Below, in pieces: positions 32,330 to 40,685 of a DNA stretch of 64,000 nt. The first letter of the stretch is position 1; every line of letters starts with the position of its first letter. The stretch is taken from NCBI RefSeq assembly GCF_900111345.1, contig NZ_FOGY01000006.1:62001-126000 (forward strand), given 5' to 3'. The translations under genes and the position numbers were made by a program. The notes below the pieces were generated by a model, which did not search any database, was not told the origin of the DNA, and saw only the letters and a list, made by a program, of their open reading frames with translations. Origin of the DNA: Psychrobacillus sp. OK032. GTDB taxonomy: Bacteria > Bacillota > Bacilli > Bacillales_A > Planococcaceae.

Positions 32330-32872
32330 TTATACGAATTGTTTCATCCATTCCTGGAAGTTTGAAATGACAGAGTCTAAGAAATCGATAGTCGATTCGT
32401 CTGTTAAGTTACCTTCTGCATCAAACTTCTCATGTACTGCACCTACATATACTTCATTCATTGGTAATAATGGTGAGTTTAAGCCACTCGCAAAAAGTAT
32501 ATCTCGTAAATGCATTTGTGCTTTAACTGATCCTAAAATACCCATTGATGAGCCCATAATAATAGAAGGTTTACCGTTCATTACTTTTTCCACTCGGCTC
32601 AACCAGTCGATCGCATTTCCTAATACACCCGGAATAGTTGAATTGTATTCGGGCGTTACCCAAAGAACTGCATCCGCTCCTTTAACTTTTGCTTTAAAAT
32701 CAAGGACTTCGTTTGGTGCATCTAATTCGATATCTTGGTTGTACATAGGTAAAGTAGATAAATCTAAAATTTCTAACTCAAATTGGCTAGCATAGCGTTT
32801 TTGTACATGCTTTGCCAGTTGTAAATTATATGAATCTTTTCGAATACTTCCTACGATTGCTACTACTTTCAT
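32330..32872 (-). CDS. NADPH-dependent FMN reductase / azoreductase-like flavoprotein
   Basis: 180-residue flavodoxin-fold reductase. The FMN phosphate-binding loop is GSIRKDSYN (residues 8-16), and WVTPEYNSTIPGVLGNAIDWLSR is the signature of the NADPH-dependent FMN reductase family (YhdA/ChrR-like). Substrates may include quinones, azo dyes or chromate. It sits between the IclR-type gene and the OYE gene, with 55 bases to the latter. Likely part of a redox detoxification operon. Confidence 0.9.
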   Translation of the reverse strand: MKVVAIVGSIRKDSYNLQLAKHVQKRYASQFELEILDLSTLPMYNQDIELDAPNEVLDFKAKVKGADAVLWVTPEYNSTIPGVLGNAIDWLSRVEKVMNGKPSIIMGSSMGILGSVKAQMHLRDILFASGLNSPLLPMNEVYVGAVHEKFDAEGNLTDESTIDFLDSVISNFQEWMKQFV

Positions 32873-32889
32873 GTGAATTCCTCCAAAGT

Positions 32890-33645
32890 TTAATGAATGT
32901 TGACTAGAGTTTCTATTTCCTTAGTAATGGCTTTGCTTCCTGTATTGAGCTTTGAAACAATCTGTTTTATATTGCTTCGAGAAATTTGTTCAGCAGGTGC
33001 TGCAATTGCTAATGCGGCAATCACTTCTTGATTACGAAACACAGGAACGGCTATACAACGAATACCAATGATCCGTTCCTCATCATCAAAAGCAAAGCCA
33101 TCTTCACGTATTGCTTTTAGATGATAGCGAAATAGCTGTGAGTCTTGAAACGTATTTTTCGTGGCACGTTCAAGTGACATTTTTTCAAGTAAAGACGCTA
33201 ATGGTTCTTCAGCTAAATTGGCTAGTATTACTTTACCTAAGGCGGATTGATGTAGTTTTGAACGATTTCCAATTTCCGTGTCTGCTGACGCGTGAAATGG
33301 GGCATGTAATATTTGTGTCATGACTAAGTCCGTACCGTCAACTTTGCCTATATATGTACTCATCTGTAAATTTTTAGCAACTTGATAAATGGAACGTAAC
33401 GTTGCCCAATCCATTGCGGAACGTTTTTCAAAACTCTCACAAAACATTTTGTGATTAATAAAATACTGAGTATGAATTTTATATATATAACCCATTTCTT
33501 CTAACGTTGTTAATAAACGAAACGCAGTAGATTTACTTAGGTCATGTTCGTCCATCACTTCTCTTAAAGTAATGCCTTGATGATTCTTTACCAATTCTAA
33601 AACCCGAAGTCCTTTTTTTAGTGTCGAAACTTCATTCTTTGCCAT
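32890..33645 (-). CDS. IclR family transcriptional regulator
   Basis: 251-residue regulator. The N-terminal winged helix (KKGLRVLELVKNHQGITLREVMDEHDLSKSTAFRLLTTLEEMGYIYK) precedes an IclR effector domain with HQSALGKVILANL and DDEERIIGIRCIAVPVF. I use the ATG at 33645 with AGGTGAG as ribosome site; a GTG nine bases upstream is also possible. It leads the operon with the FMN reductase and OYE genes and is likely their local regulator. The effector is unknown. Confidence 0.9.
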   Translation of the reverse strand: MAKNEVSTLKKGLRVLELVKNHQGITLREVMDEHDLSKSTAFRLLTTLEEMGYIYKIHTQYFINHKMFCESFEKRSAMDWATLRSIYQVAKNLQMSTYIGKVDGTDLVMTQILHAPFHASADTEIGNRSKLHQSALGKVILANLAEEPLASLLEKMSLERATKNTFQDSQLFRYHLKAIREDGFAFDDEERIIGIRCIAVPVFRNQEVIAALAIAAPAEQISRSNIKQIVSKLNTGSKAITKEIETLVNIH

Positions 33646-34021
33646 TTTGCTCACCTCAGTCTTCCCAAAGTATAAATGCTCTATCTTTAAGACTCAAAAT
33701 AAAAAGACTGAGTTTCATTATTTGAAACTCAGTGTCTAGATTCTAAAAGAAAAGAGAGGTTGGTTGTGGTTGGTCACGACCAGCCTCTCGCTTTTCTTAC
33801 TTCTAACTATGATTGAACTGGAACTTCTACAATACCCATTAGTAGGCGTAGTACAAATAATATACCAAATGTAATAACAGTGGGGGAAACATTTTAAAGG
33901 GATATATTTTAATCATACCGTCAATTTTTAGAATTATCATAAAAGTGTTTCAATTTCTCTGTTAATAATTTATAATTAAATTAGAACGACCGTTCAAATG
34001 TAAGAAGGAGCTTCTAATATA
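33646..34021. other. Gap with two hairpins and a possible transporter remnant
   Basis: A 12-bp hairpin (ACTGAGTTTCA / TGAAACTCAGT) at about 33702-33733 and a second G/C-rich hairpin at about 33752-33797 look like terminators. On the minus strand 33881-33807 reads 24 codons with a major-facilitator-like RLLMGIVEVP motif before a stop, possibly the residue of a lost transporter gene whose terminator remains. Confidence 0.35.
33984..33995 (+). promoter_or_regulatory. Palindromic operator before the TetR gene
   Basis: GAACG-AC-CGTTC is a perfect palindrome just downstream of a TATAAT -10 (33971-33976). Position and symmetry suggest the TetR protein represses its own operon. Confidence 0.5.
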
Positions 34022-34621
34022 TTGAATAAAAGACGTTATGATAGCGATAAAGCAAGACAAGTAATAATGGAAAATGCATTTCTGTTATTTTCTGAAAAGG
34101 GATATACTCAAACATCCGTAGAGGATATTTCAAAAGCCTCTGGTTATAGCAAGGGACATATTTATTATCATTTTGAAAATAAAGAAAAGCTTTTTGTTCT
34201 ATTAGCACAAAAATCAATGCGTGAATGGTTTGCAAAATGGTTGGAAAAGGAACCGTCTTTTTCAACTGCTACAGAGAAATGGTATGGAATGGCTATGCAT
34301 GTTTTATACAATTATCAGACACCACTATTAAAAGCAGGGCAGGAGTTAGCATCTGATCCAAAATCAAGCCCAGAATCCGTGAAGAAATTATTTGAGTTAG
34401 CAGTAATACCAATGGATTCTTACCGTTCCATTTTTCAAGAAGGGGTTGAACATGGAGAGTTTAAAGAAGGAAATGTTGAGGAGTGGACTGCACTATTAGG
34501 AACATGGCTAGGTGGCTTATGCCAACTTACGAACACCACCCAAGATTTAAGTACGTTAGAGCCACTTTTTAAACAGGCGATTACTATCTTTTTAGCTTCG
34601 ATTAAAAAAAGGGGGGATTGA
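34022..34621 (+). CDS. TetR/AcrR family regulator
   Basis: 199-residue repressor. The N-terminal helix-turn-helix domain (residues 8-55) includes AFLLFSEKGYTQTSVEDISKASGYSKGHIYYHFENKEKL, the TetR hallmark. The C-terminal ligand domain is variable. TTG start at 34022, 11 bases after AGAAGGAG. It heads an operon with an SGNH hydrolase (2 bases later) and an SDR gene, which it probably controls via the palindrome at 33984. The ligand is not predictable. Confidence 0.9.
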   Translation: MNKRRYDSDKARQVIMENAFLLFSEKGYTQTSVEDISKASGYSKGHIYYHFENKEKLFVLLAQKSMREWFAKWLEKEPSFSTATEKWYGMAMHVLYNYQTPLLKAGQELASDPKSSPESVKKLFELAVIPMDSYRSIFQEGVEHGEFKEGNVEEWTALLGTWLGGLCQLTNTTQDLSTLEPLFKQAITIFLASIKKRGD

Positions 34622-34622
34622 T

Positions 34623-35291
34623 ATGAAAATTGGGTTCATTGGTGACAGTCTAACAGATGGTAGACCTGGCGTTTCTTTCTTTCACATATTAAAAGAAAGG
34701 TATCCAACTGTCACGTTAGTCAATCTTGGGAAACCAGGGGAAACAGTAAAAAGCTTGCATGTACGGTTAACAAAAACGAAGCTAGCCACTGATTATGATT
34801 TGATATTCCTTTGGATCGGTGTCAATGATGTCTATTCTAAACTCTTAAGTATTCAAGCACAGCCAGTGGTAAATAGCCATGAAGAGTTTAAAGAGGTTTA
34901 TCAGCAAATTTTAGATATGATAATTGCTTCATCAAGAAAGGTAGTTACCGTATCGCCATCAATAGTTGGCGAAGACCTTCAGAACTCTCCCAATCAAGAA
35001 ACGAATGAATTTGCCTCACTAATCGAATCCATTAGTAAAAAGAAGAGTGTAGATTATGTGAATATACAAGCAGTATTTAAGGAGCACTTAGTCAAAGTAA
35101 ATAGTTCAGATTACATTAGCACAAATCCGATGAGAGTCATGCTGGATGTTTTCTTCTATAAGAAACCTACTAAAATTGACAAGTTATCAAAGAAAAGAGG
35201 GTTACACCTTACATTAGATGGAATTCATTTAAATAGTACGGGTGCACAAATCGTAGCGGACGTATATGCAACAAACATAAATCAGTTATAA
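34623..35291 (+). CDS. SGNH/GDSL-type hydrolase
   Basis: 222-residue esterase-like enzyme. The nucleophile block is FIGDSLTDG (residues 5-13, GDS motif), block III is WIGVNDV, and the catalytic Asp-His pair sits in DGIHLNSTGA near residue 200. No signal peptide is seen, so it is probably cytoplasmic. It lies between the TetR regulator and an SDR oxidoreductase. A role in lipid or ester turnover is possible; the substrate is unknown. Confidence 0.88.
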   Translation: MKIGFIGDSLTDGRPGVSFFHILKERYPTVTLVNLGKPGETVKSLHVRLTKTKLATDYDLIFLWIGVNDVYSKLLSIQAQPVVNSHEEFKEVYQQILDMIIASSRKVVTVSPSIVGEDLQNSPNQETNEFASLIESISKKKSVDYVNIQAVFKEHLVKVNSSDYISTNPMRVMLDVFFYKKPTKIDKLSKKRGLHLTLDGIHLNSTGAQIVADVYATNINQL

Positions 35292-35307
35292 AAAATTGGG
35301 GGTTCGT

Positions 35308-36126
35308 ATGGAAGACTACAAAAAGATTGCTATTGTAACAGGCGGTGCTTCGGGAATAGGTAGGGCATTATGCAAAGAACTCGTGTCCCAAGATGTATTT
35401 GTAATTATTGCAGATATAAATGAAAAAGAGGGAAAAACTGTGGAGCTTCAACTTAACGAAACGGGGCCAAATGCTAGGTATGAGCATATGGATGTTACCG
35501 ATTATAAAAGCGTGGAGAGTGTAATTGAATATACGTACAAAGAATTTGGGCGATTAGATTATCTATTTAACAATGCGGGTATTACAATGTATGGAGAGTT
35601 ATACGATATGAAGATGGAAGACTGGAAGGAAATTGTGAACGTCAATTTGTGGGGAGTGATCAATGGAACACAGGTTGGATATCGTATCATGAAAGAGCAA
35701 GGCTTCGGTCATCTCGTCAATACAGCATCAGCTGCTGGGCTTGGACCATCCCCTCTTACTACTGCTTACTCGACAACCAAACATGCTATTGTAGGCTTGA
35801 CTAATTCTCTACATTTTGAAGCAGAAGAATATGGGATAAAAGTGAGCACGCTTTGTCCAACATTTGTTGATACACCTATTTTTGCTAGTGCCAAGGCAAT
35901 CAATATTGACAAAGCCGCTATGTCCAAACAATTAGAAAGGCAAAAGCTGATGTCCCCAGAAAAACTAGCTAAAATTGCTTTGGATGGCGTTCATAAAAAC
36001 AAACCCATTATTTGTCCAATGCCATTGCGTAGAACGATGGACATCTTTTTCACACTGGTTCCTACAGCCCACCGTTTTCTTATGAAATTCGTTTGTAGGG
36101 AAGGCAGAAAAGCACGAATTTCTTAG
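35308..36126 (+). CDS. Short-chain dehydrogenase/reductase (SDR)
   Basis: 272-residue NAD(P)-dependent oxidoreductase. The cofactor motif TGGASGIG starts at about residue 11, NNAG is at about 90, and the catalytic serine and YSTTK (Tyr-x3-Lys) are present. The C-terminal segment (RRTMDIFFTLVPTAHRFLMKF) is hydrophobic and could contact the membrane. The ATG at 35308 follows GGGGGTTCGT; an upstream in-frame TTG is less likely. Last gene of the TetR operon. Class is certain, substrate is not. Confidence 0.9.
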   Translation: MEDYKKIAIVTGGASGIGRALCKELVSQDVFVIIADINEKEGKTVELQLNETGPNARYEHMDVTDYKSVESVIEYTYKEFGRLDYLFNNAGITMYGELYDMKMEDWKEIVNVNLWGVINGTQVGYRIMKEQGFGHLVNTASAAGLGPSPLTTAYSTTKHAIVGLTNSLHFEAEEYGIKVSTLCPTFVDTPIFASAKAINIDKAAMSKQLERQKLMSPEKLAKIALDGVHKNKPIICPMPLRRTMDIFFTLVPTAHRFLMKFVCREGRKARIS

Positions 36127-36129
36127 ACA

Positions 36130-36158
36130 AAATAACTCCGAGTATCTCGGAGTTATTT
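36130..36158. terminator. Bidirectional terminator between SDR and YdcF-like genes
   Basis: Perfect 13-bp stem AAATAACTCCGAG / CTCGGAGTTATTT with a 3-base loop, overlapping the ydcF-like stop codon. Confidence 0.85.
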
Positions 36159-36740
36159 CCCTACAATATAAGTCTTTAAAAGCGCAGCCCGTTCCCGCAA
36201 TCGCACTTTTCCCGCCACCACTTCCGGCGTTTCGGCAGCCACAACATCCGTATCCCAACCCAGCTTCAGAGCAAGCTTTTTTGCACGATGCAAATGGTAA
36301 TCACTCGTAATAATCGTTACAGAATCAACACCGTCCGGCAACAACTCTTGCGAAAATAACAAGTTTTCATAAGTAGAAGTTGACCGGCTTTCTACAATAA
36401 TCCGTTCCTCTGCTATCCCGTTATCTAAAAGAAAGTTCTTCATTACTAGCGCTTCCTCTATATCTTCATCGGGACCTTGTCCACCAGATACGACGAGCTT
36501 CACATGAGGATTTTCTACAGCATACGCGAGTGCCGCTTCTAAACGATATTGCAATGAAAGTGAAGGGACATTCCCTTTGTTCACTTTTGCACCGAGCACG
36601 ATGGCGTATTCATTGGATCCATTTGCTTTCGGTTCAAGTCCTTCCTCCAACCATTTAGTCGTGACGATCCACGCGCTGAATCCACCGGTTGCAATGATTA
36701 CTAAAGGAATAAGCACAATCCACCTCATTTTTTTCTTCAT
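36153..36740 (-). CDS. YdcF/ElyC (DUF218) family envelope protein
   Basis: 195-residue protein with one N-terminal membrane helix (WIVLIPLVIIATGGFSAWIV) and an extracytoplasmic DUF218 domain: YAIVLGAKV, LVVSGGQGPDE, ESRSTSTYENLLFS, and ITSDYHLHRAK. Family members (ElyC, SanA) act in envelope integrity and peptidoglycan or lipid-carrier processes, without a settled reaction. ATG at 36740 is used; a GTG nine bases upstream is possible and ribosome sites are weak. Downstream of the PlsY-like gene with a 20-base gap, so likely one operon. Confidence 0.85.
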   Translation of the reverse strand: MKKKMRWIVLIPLVIIATGGFSAWIVTTKWLEEGLEPKANGSNEYAIVLGAKVNKGNVPSLSLQYRLEAALAYAVENPHVKLVVSGGQGPDEDIEEALVMKNFLLDNGIAEERIIVESRSTSTYENLLFSQELLPDGVDSVTIITSDYHLHRAKKLALKLGWDTDVVAAETPEVVAGKVRLRERAALLKTYIVGK

Positions 36741-36759
36741 ACAACTCACTCATTTCATT

Positions 36760-37404
36760 TTAGACAGAAGTTTTCTTTTTCTTTAAAAATGCCGATATTC
36801 TTGGTTCTTCCTTACGCGCTAGACGGCGAAAATTTTCGATATGTAAAATAAGCGCCATGACGAATAAAAACCCCGCAACGGCAATAGGTCCAATACCCTT
36901 GGCAAACCAAATAGAAGCTACAATAAAAGCTACATAAAATACAAATACACCTATCAATAAAAAGTCCGTTAATAAAGTCGTACCTACTAATAATAAAAAT
37001 CCAATAAGTCCAATAGGCCAATAAATAGCAAAAAGAATGCCGATAATCGAAGCAGTCCCTTTCCCACCTTTAAATCCAGTGTAAATCGGGAAATTATGCC
37101 CTAAGATAACAGCGGCTCCAGCCAAATAAAGTAATAAATCCTGTTCTATAGCAGAAAAGTTCCCGTATTGCTGGATACTAAAGCGAACGCTAACAATAAC
37201 GAGCACACCTTTTAAAATATCGATTACAGCAACTAGTATGCCATATTTCATACCTAAAACAATTGCTGCATTTGAAGCACCAGAGTTTTTAAGCCCTTCT
37301 TTTTTAATATTGACACCACTAAAAACCTGCGCGACTTTCGAACCGTGGATTGCTCCGATTAAATAGCTAATGAGCAATATAGTCAAAATCCAAACTGTCA
37401 TCAT
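36760..37404 (-). CDS. PlsY-like acyl-phosphate:glycerol-3-phosphate acyltransferase, divergent
   Basis: 214-residue membrane protein with about five helices. PlsY motifs are recognisable but altered: SYLIGAIHGSKVAQV in place of the GSIPFG motif, KKEGLKNSGASNAAIVLGMKYG, and GHNFPIYTGFKGGKGTASIIG. PlsY makes lysophosphatidic acid from acyl-phosphate. Because motif 1 lacks its usual proline and the C-terminus is longer, this looks like a secondary paralogue, with a canonical plsY expected elsewhere. Ribosome site AGAGGTGAT. Upstream of the ydcF-like gene. Confidence 0.82.
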   Translation of the reverse strand: MMTVWILTILLISYLIGAIHGSKVAQVFSGVNIKKEGLKNSGASNAAIVLGMKYGILVAVIDILKGVLVIVSVRFSIQQYGNFSAIEQDLLLYLAGAAVILGHNFPIYTGFKGGKGTASIIGILFAIYWPIGLIGFLLLVGTTLLTDFLLIGVFVFYVAFIVASIWFAKGIGPIAVAGFLFVMALILHIENFRRLARKEEPRISAFLKKKKTSV

Positions 37405-37482
37405 ATCACCTCTCTATCAAATAACTACAATACATTAAACGTAAACTAACCCGAGAAGTTTCAGAATTTTTAAGAAAAACAC

Positions 37483-37512
37483 TTGACGAATAGATTCATA
37501 GAATCTTATACT
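37483..37512 (+). promoter_or_regulatory. Sigma-A promoter of the SAM riboswitch unit
   Basis: TTGACG, 18-base spacer, TATACT, about 30 bases before the riboswitch P1 stem. Confidence 0.75.
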
Positions 37513-37542
37513 TTATATCAAGATGGAAAACTAAATCTAATA

Positions 37543-37659
37543 CTCTTATCAAGAGTGGCGGAGGGACTAGGCCCTGCGATGCCCGGCAACCACCGAGTTC
37601 TAAACTTGGAAAGGTGCTAATTCCTACAAATTCGGTTACTCGAATTTGGAAGATAAGAG
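37543..37659 (+). ncRNA. SAM-I (S-box) riboswitch
   Basis: P1 stem CTCTTATC (37543-37550) pairs with GATAAGAG (37652-37659). Inside are the S-box conserved blocks AAGAGTGGCGGAGGGAC, GGCCCTGCGATGCCCGGCAACC and GGTGCTAATTCC. Binding of S-adenosylmethionine should favour the terminator at 37678-37710 and switch off metY. Confidence 0.95.
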
Positions 37660-37677
37660 GAGGAACATGCGAAACTG

Positions 37678-37710
37678 CACCCCTCTTCTTAATCGAAGTG
37701 GGGTTTTTGT
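37678..37710 (+). terminator. SAM riboswitch terminator
   Basis: ACCCC-T-CTTC / GAAG-T-GGGGT stem followed by TTTTTG; the 5' arm can alternatively pair with the riboswitch 3' part. Confidence 0.88.
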
Positions 37711-37777
37711 TTGTCCTAAGGATCTCTCTTTCGTTTCCAATGCGTCCATCTAAACTATTTATTAGGAGGAATTCAAA

Positions 37778-39070
37778 TTGACAAATCTTCAAAAAGAAAC
37801 AGTTCTTTTGCACGGTGGTCAACAGCCAGATCCAGTAACAGGTTCACGAGCAGTACCTATTCACAAAACGACTTCTTACGTATTTCGTGATACAGAGCAT
37901 GCACAAAATCTTTTTGCATTAAAAGAAACGGGTAATATTTACTCTCGAATTATGAACCCGACTGTTGATGTCTTCGAACAACGAGTAGCTCTTCTTGAAG
38001 GTGGAACAGCGGCAGTTGCGGTATCTTCAGGTATGGCAGCCATTGCGTTTTCGATTTTGAATATTGCAGGAGCAGGGGACGAAATTATTGCAGCAGAAAA
38101 CTTATATGGTGGTACATTTAATTTATTCGCACATACATTGCCTCGTTACGGCATTACGGTAAAATTTGTTGACTCTACCAATCCAGAAAACTTCCGTGCT
38201 GCAGTGACGGATAAAACAAAAGGATTCTTTGCGGAAACTATCGGAAACCCAAGCTTAAATATATTAGATATAGAAAAGGTAGCAGCAATTGCAAATGAAG
38301 TAGGCGTTCCGCTATTAATAGATAACACATTCGCTACTCCGTATGGAACGAACCCGATTAAACATGGTGCTCATGTTGTTATCCATTCCGCAACGAAATG
38401 GATTGGCGGACATGGAACGACAATCGGTGGAATCGTGGTAGACGGAGGAAACTTCGACTGGAACTCAGATAAATTCCCTGGGTATACAGAGCCGGACGTA
38501 ACCTATCACGGTCTACGATATGGAATTGATGTACCAAACGTTGCATTTGCGATTAAATTACGTGTCCAGCTTCTACGTGATTTTGGTCCTACGTTAAGTC
38601 CAGAAGCCGCTTTTTCATTCTTACAAGGTTTAGAAACGCTACATCTTCGAGTACCTAAACACAATGAAAATGCACAAAAAATTGCTGAATTTTTAGTAAA
38701 CCATGAAGGCGTGGAATGGGTGAACTATTTAGGGTTGGAAGATCATCCGTCTCATGAATTGGCGAAAAAATATTTACAAAATGGCTTCGGTTCTATCTTG
38801 AACTTTGGCGTTAAAGGCGGTAGAGAAGCAGGCCGTCGCATTATCGATAATATAGAGATTTGGTCGCATGTAGCTAATGTAGGTGATGCAAAATCATTAA
38901 TTATTCACCCAGCATCTACAACGCATCAACAATTAACACCAGAAGACTTATTAAAAACTGGGGTAACAGAGGATCTAATTCGCTTGTCTGTTGGGTTAGA
39001 GGCAGTAGAGGATTTACAAAATGCTTTAGAAAAAGTACTCGTAGAAAAAACAAATGTCCTCTCTAGATAG
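37778..39070 (+). CDS. metY: O-acetylhomoserine sulfhydrylase (MetY type)
   Basis: 430-residue PLP enzyme that makes homocysteine (or methionine precursor) from O-acetylhomoserine and sulfide. The cofactor lysine is Lys207 in HSATKWIGGHGT; other marks are YSRIMNPTVDVFE, AVSSGMAAIA and VDNTFATP-like IDNTFATP. TTG start at 37778 after AGGAGGAA. The SAM-I riboswitch directly upstream supports methionine biosynthesis as the role. The 430-residue length fits MetY rather than the shorter MetB/MetC. Followed by homoserine dehydrogenase, which supplies the homoserine branch. Confidence 0.94.
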   Translation: MTNLQKETVLLHGGQQPDPVTGSRAVPIHKTTSYVFRDTEHAQNLFALKETGNIYSRIMNPTVDVFEQRVALLEGGTAAVAVSSGMAAIAFSILNIAGAGDEIIAAENLYGGTFNLFAHTLPRYGITVKFVDSTNPENFRAAVTDKTKGFFAETIGNPSLNILDIEKVAAIANEVGVPLLIDNTFATPYGTNPIKHGAHVVIHSATKWIGGHGTTIGGIVVDGGNFDWNSDKFPGYTEPDVTYHGLRYGIDVPNVAFAIKLRVQLLRDFGPTLSPEAAFSFLQGLETLHLRVPKHNENAQKIAEFLVNHEGVEWVNYLGLEDHPSHELAKKYLQNGFGSILNFGVKGGREAGRRIIDNIEIWSHVANVGDAKSLIIHPASTTHQQLTPEDLLKTGVTEDLIRLSVGLEAVEDLQNALEKVLVEKTNVLSR

Positions 39071-39077
39071 AATTTTG

Positions 39078-39106
39078 TTGTTAATTGGGTGAAAATAGTC
39101 TACAAT
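39078..39106 (+). promoter_or_regulatory. Possible own promoter of the homoserine dehydrogenase gene
   Basis: TTGTTA, 17-base spacer, TACAAT. It would let this gene be expressed independently of the riboswitch. Confidence 0.55.
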
Positions 39107-39149
39107 ATGTTAAAAGCTCAATTGTGCAGATTTAGTTGGAGGAGAAAGT

Positions 39150-40136
39150 ATGGCGAAAATAAAAGCAGCAATCTTAGGTTTCGGAACAGTCGGCCAAGGG
39201 ATATATCATATTGTCAATGAAAAAAAAGAAGACTTAAAAAAATCGCTAGGATTGGATATTGAAATTAGCGCTATTCTTGTCAATAACCTAACAAAAGAAA
39301 GAATAGAAACGCCTGGTGTACTAGTGACAGATGACTTTGAAGACATTATTAACATCCCAGGTCTTCAAGTAGTTTTTGAAGCTATTGTCAATGAAGAACC
39401 GGCGTATGGCTATTTATGTCGCGCGATTGATAAAGGATGTCACGTCATTACGGCAAATAAAGTGATGTTCTCGAAATACAGCATTCCACTACAAGAACGC
39501 GCAAAATCACGCGGTGTATTCGTCGGGTATGAAGCGACGACTGCTGGTGGAGTCCCTGTTATTAAAACATTGAAGAATTTGCTTCAAGTCAATTCAGTGA
39601 AGAAAATTCAGGGGATATTAAATGGTACATCGAATTACATTTTAACGCAAATGCGTTTAGATGAATGCCAGTTTGAAGATGCATTGAATGAGGCTCAGCT
39701 CCTAGGTTATGCAGAAGCAGATCCATATAATGATGTCTCAGGTCAAGACGCCTTCCGTAAATTAATGATTTTAAGTGCGCTCGCTTTTGGGAAACAGCCA
39801 AACTGGAATGATGTAGAAGTAGTGGGGATTAACGAGATTTCCCTAGAGGATGTAAGAAAAGCGAAACAAGAAGGGCTCCGTTATCGCCATGTCGCAGAAA
39901 TTGAACAAGACGAAAATGGAGAACTATTTGCATCGGTTGGACCACAATTAGTTGGCCCAGATCATCCTTTATATGCGATAGAGGGAGTAAATAACGCTGT
40001 ATCACTAGATACAAATTATATCGGTACACTGACATTAGTAGGACCGGGAGCGGGAATGTACCCAACTGCGAGTGTCATGGTAGAAGACTACGCGGAAATT
40101 ATAGGTAAGCGAGCAGGATTTTTTATTACTATTTAA
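39150..40136 (+). CDS. Homoserine dehydrogenase, short form
   Basis: 328-residue NAD(P)-dependent enzyme converting aspartate semialdehyde to homoserine. Rossmann motif GFGTVGQGIY (residues 10-19), catalytic region VITANKVMFSKY and GGVPVIKTLKN, and the conserved GILNGTSNYIL and EAQLLGYAEADPYNDVSGQDAFRK. It lacks the C-terminal ACT domain of the usual 430-residue Hom, so threonine feedback through that domain is not expected. Placed directly after SAM-regulated metY, it is probably a methionine-dedicated isozyme. Ribosome site GGAGGAG. Confidence 0.92.
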   Translation: MAKIKAAILGFGTVGQGIYHIVNEKKEDLKKSLGLDIEISAILVNNLTKERIETPGVLVTDDFEDIINIPGLQVVFEAIVNEEPAYGYLCRAIDKGCHVITANKVMFSKYSIPLQERAKSRGVFVGYEATTAGGVPVIKTLKNLLQVNSVKKIQGILNGTSNYILTQMRLDECQFEDALNEAQLLGYAEADPYNDVSGQDAFRKLMILSALAFGKQPNWNDVEVVGINEISLEDVRKAKQEGLRYRHVAEIEQDENGELFASVGPQLVGPDHPLYAIEGVNNAVSLDTNYIGTLTLVGPGAGMYPTASVMVEDYAEIIGKRAGFFITI

Positions 40137-40304
40137 AAGAACAAAAGCGCAAGCGCCTATGTCAGAGGAATACAGTCGTAGTTCGCGACATCGTGTCGCA
40201 ACTACTGCATGACCCGCATCGTGCGGGCCCAGGAGGCAGCTCCTCAGCCACCACAAGCGATTTTGTTTGCGACGAGCTTGCGTTTTATTATTTCCTAAAG
40301 CACA
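40137..40304. repeat. Dispersed GC-rich repeat with hairpin ends
   Basis: Non-coding block bounded by AAAGCGCAAGCGC and GACGAGCTTGCGTTTTA, with inner GTTCGCGACATCGTGTCGC and CCCGCATCGTGCGGG hairpins. The GCGACGAGCTTGCG module is shared with the blocks at 13.6 and 47.8 kb. ORFs across it are artefacts. Confidence 0.6.
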
Positions 40305-40305
40305 A

Positions 40306-40341
40306 AAAAATGACTTCGACAATTTGTGTCGAAGTCATTTT
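40306..40341. terminator. Bidirectional terminator between hom and the excisionase-like gene
   Basis: Near-perfect stem AAATGACTTCGACA / TGTCGAAGTCATTT with a 5-base loop, T and A runs on both sides. Confidence 0.88.
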
Positions 40342-40358
40342 TAATATGCATTTACATA

Positions 40359-40589
40359 CTAATCCTCGTCTTTTACATCAATATCATCTGGAATGGGCGT
40401 GTTTCGCCATTCGTCAATTTGGCGTTTTAACTCTTCTACTTGCTCCAAATGTGTTTGGAATTGAGCACTATTAACGTAATAATCTTCTCCATCGAAGATT
40501 GCACGAATCTTTTTTTCAGCTATATAACGTTTCACTTGTTCAATAGGCATAGATAAATAATTCGAAGTTTCTTCTACTGTCATATACAT
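40359..40589 (-). CDS. Excisionase-like helix-turn-helix protein
   Basis: 76-residue DNA-binding protein. MTVEETSNYLSMPIEQVKRYIAEKKIRAI at the N-terminus is a MerR/excisionase-type winged helix, and the C-terminal half is a charged helix (HLEQVEELKRQIDEW). No integrase or phage gene is nearby, so it is probably a chromosomal small regulator rather than part of a mobile element. The target is unknown. Single gene; the DMT transporter gene is divergent at about 100 bases. Confidence 0.83.
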   Translation of the reverse strand: MYMTVEETSNYLSMPIEQVKRYIAEKKIRAIFDGEDYYVNSAQFQTHLEQVEELKRQIDEWRNTPIPDDIDVKDED

Positions 40590-40685
40590 GGGGAATGCCT
40601 CCTATCTATATAAGTATAAGATACGATAGTTACTATCTCAATATGTGCTATATCGAAAGTGAAAAGAGAATTTTCAGGAGGGGCG

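Noticed and set aside
37496-37822. Minus-strand 108-codon ORF before metY
   Set aside because: It is the complement of the SAM riboswitch and its terminator.
40035-40322. ORFs across the repeat after homoserine dehydrogenase
   Set aside because: They lie in a hairpin-rich intergenic repeat and lack ribosome sites.
40359-40589. Prophage or integrative element marked by an excisionase gene
   Set aside because: No integrase, phage gene, attachment repeat or shift in base composition around it.
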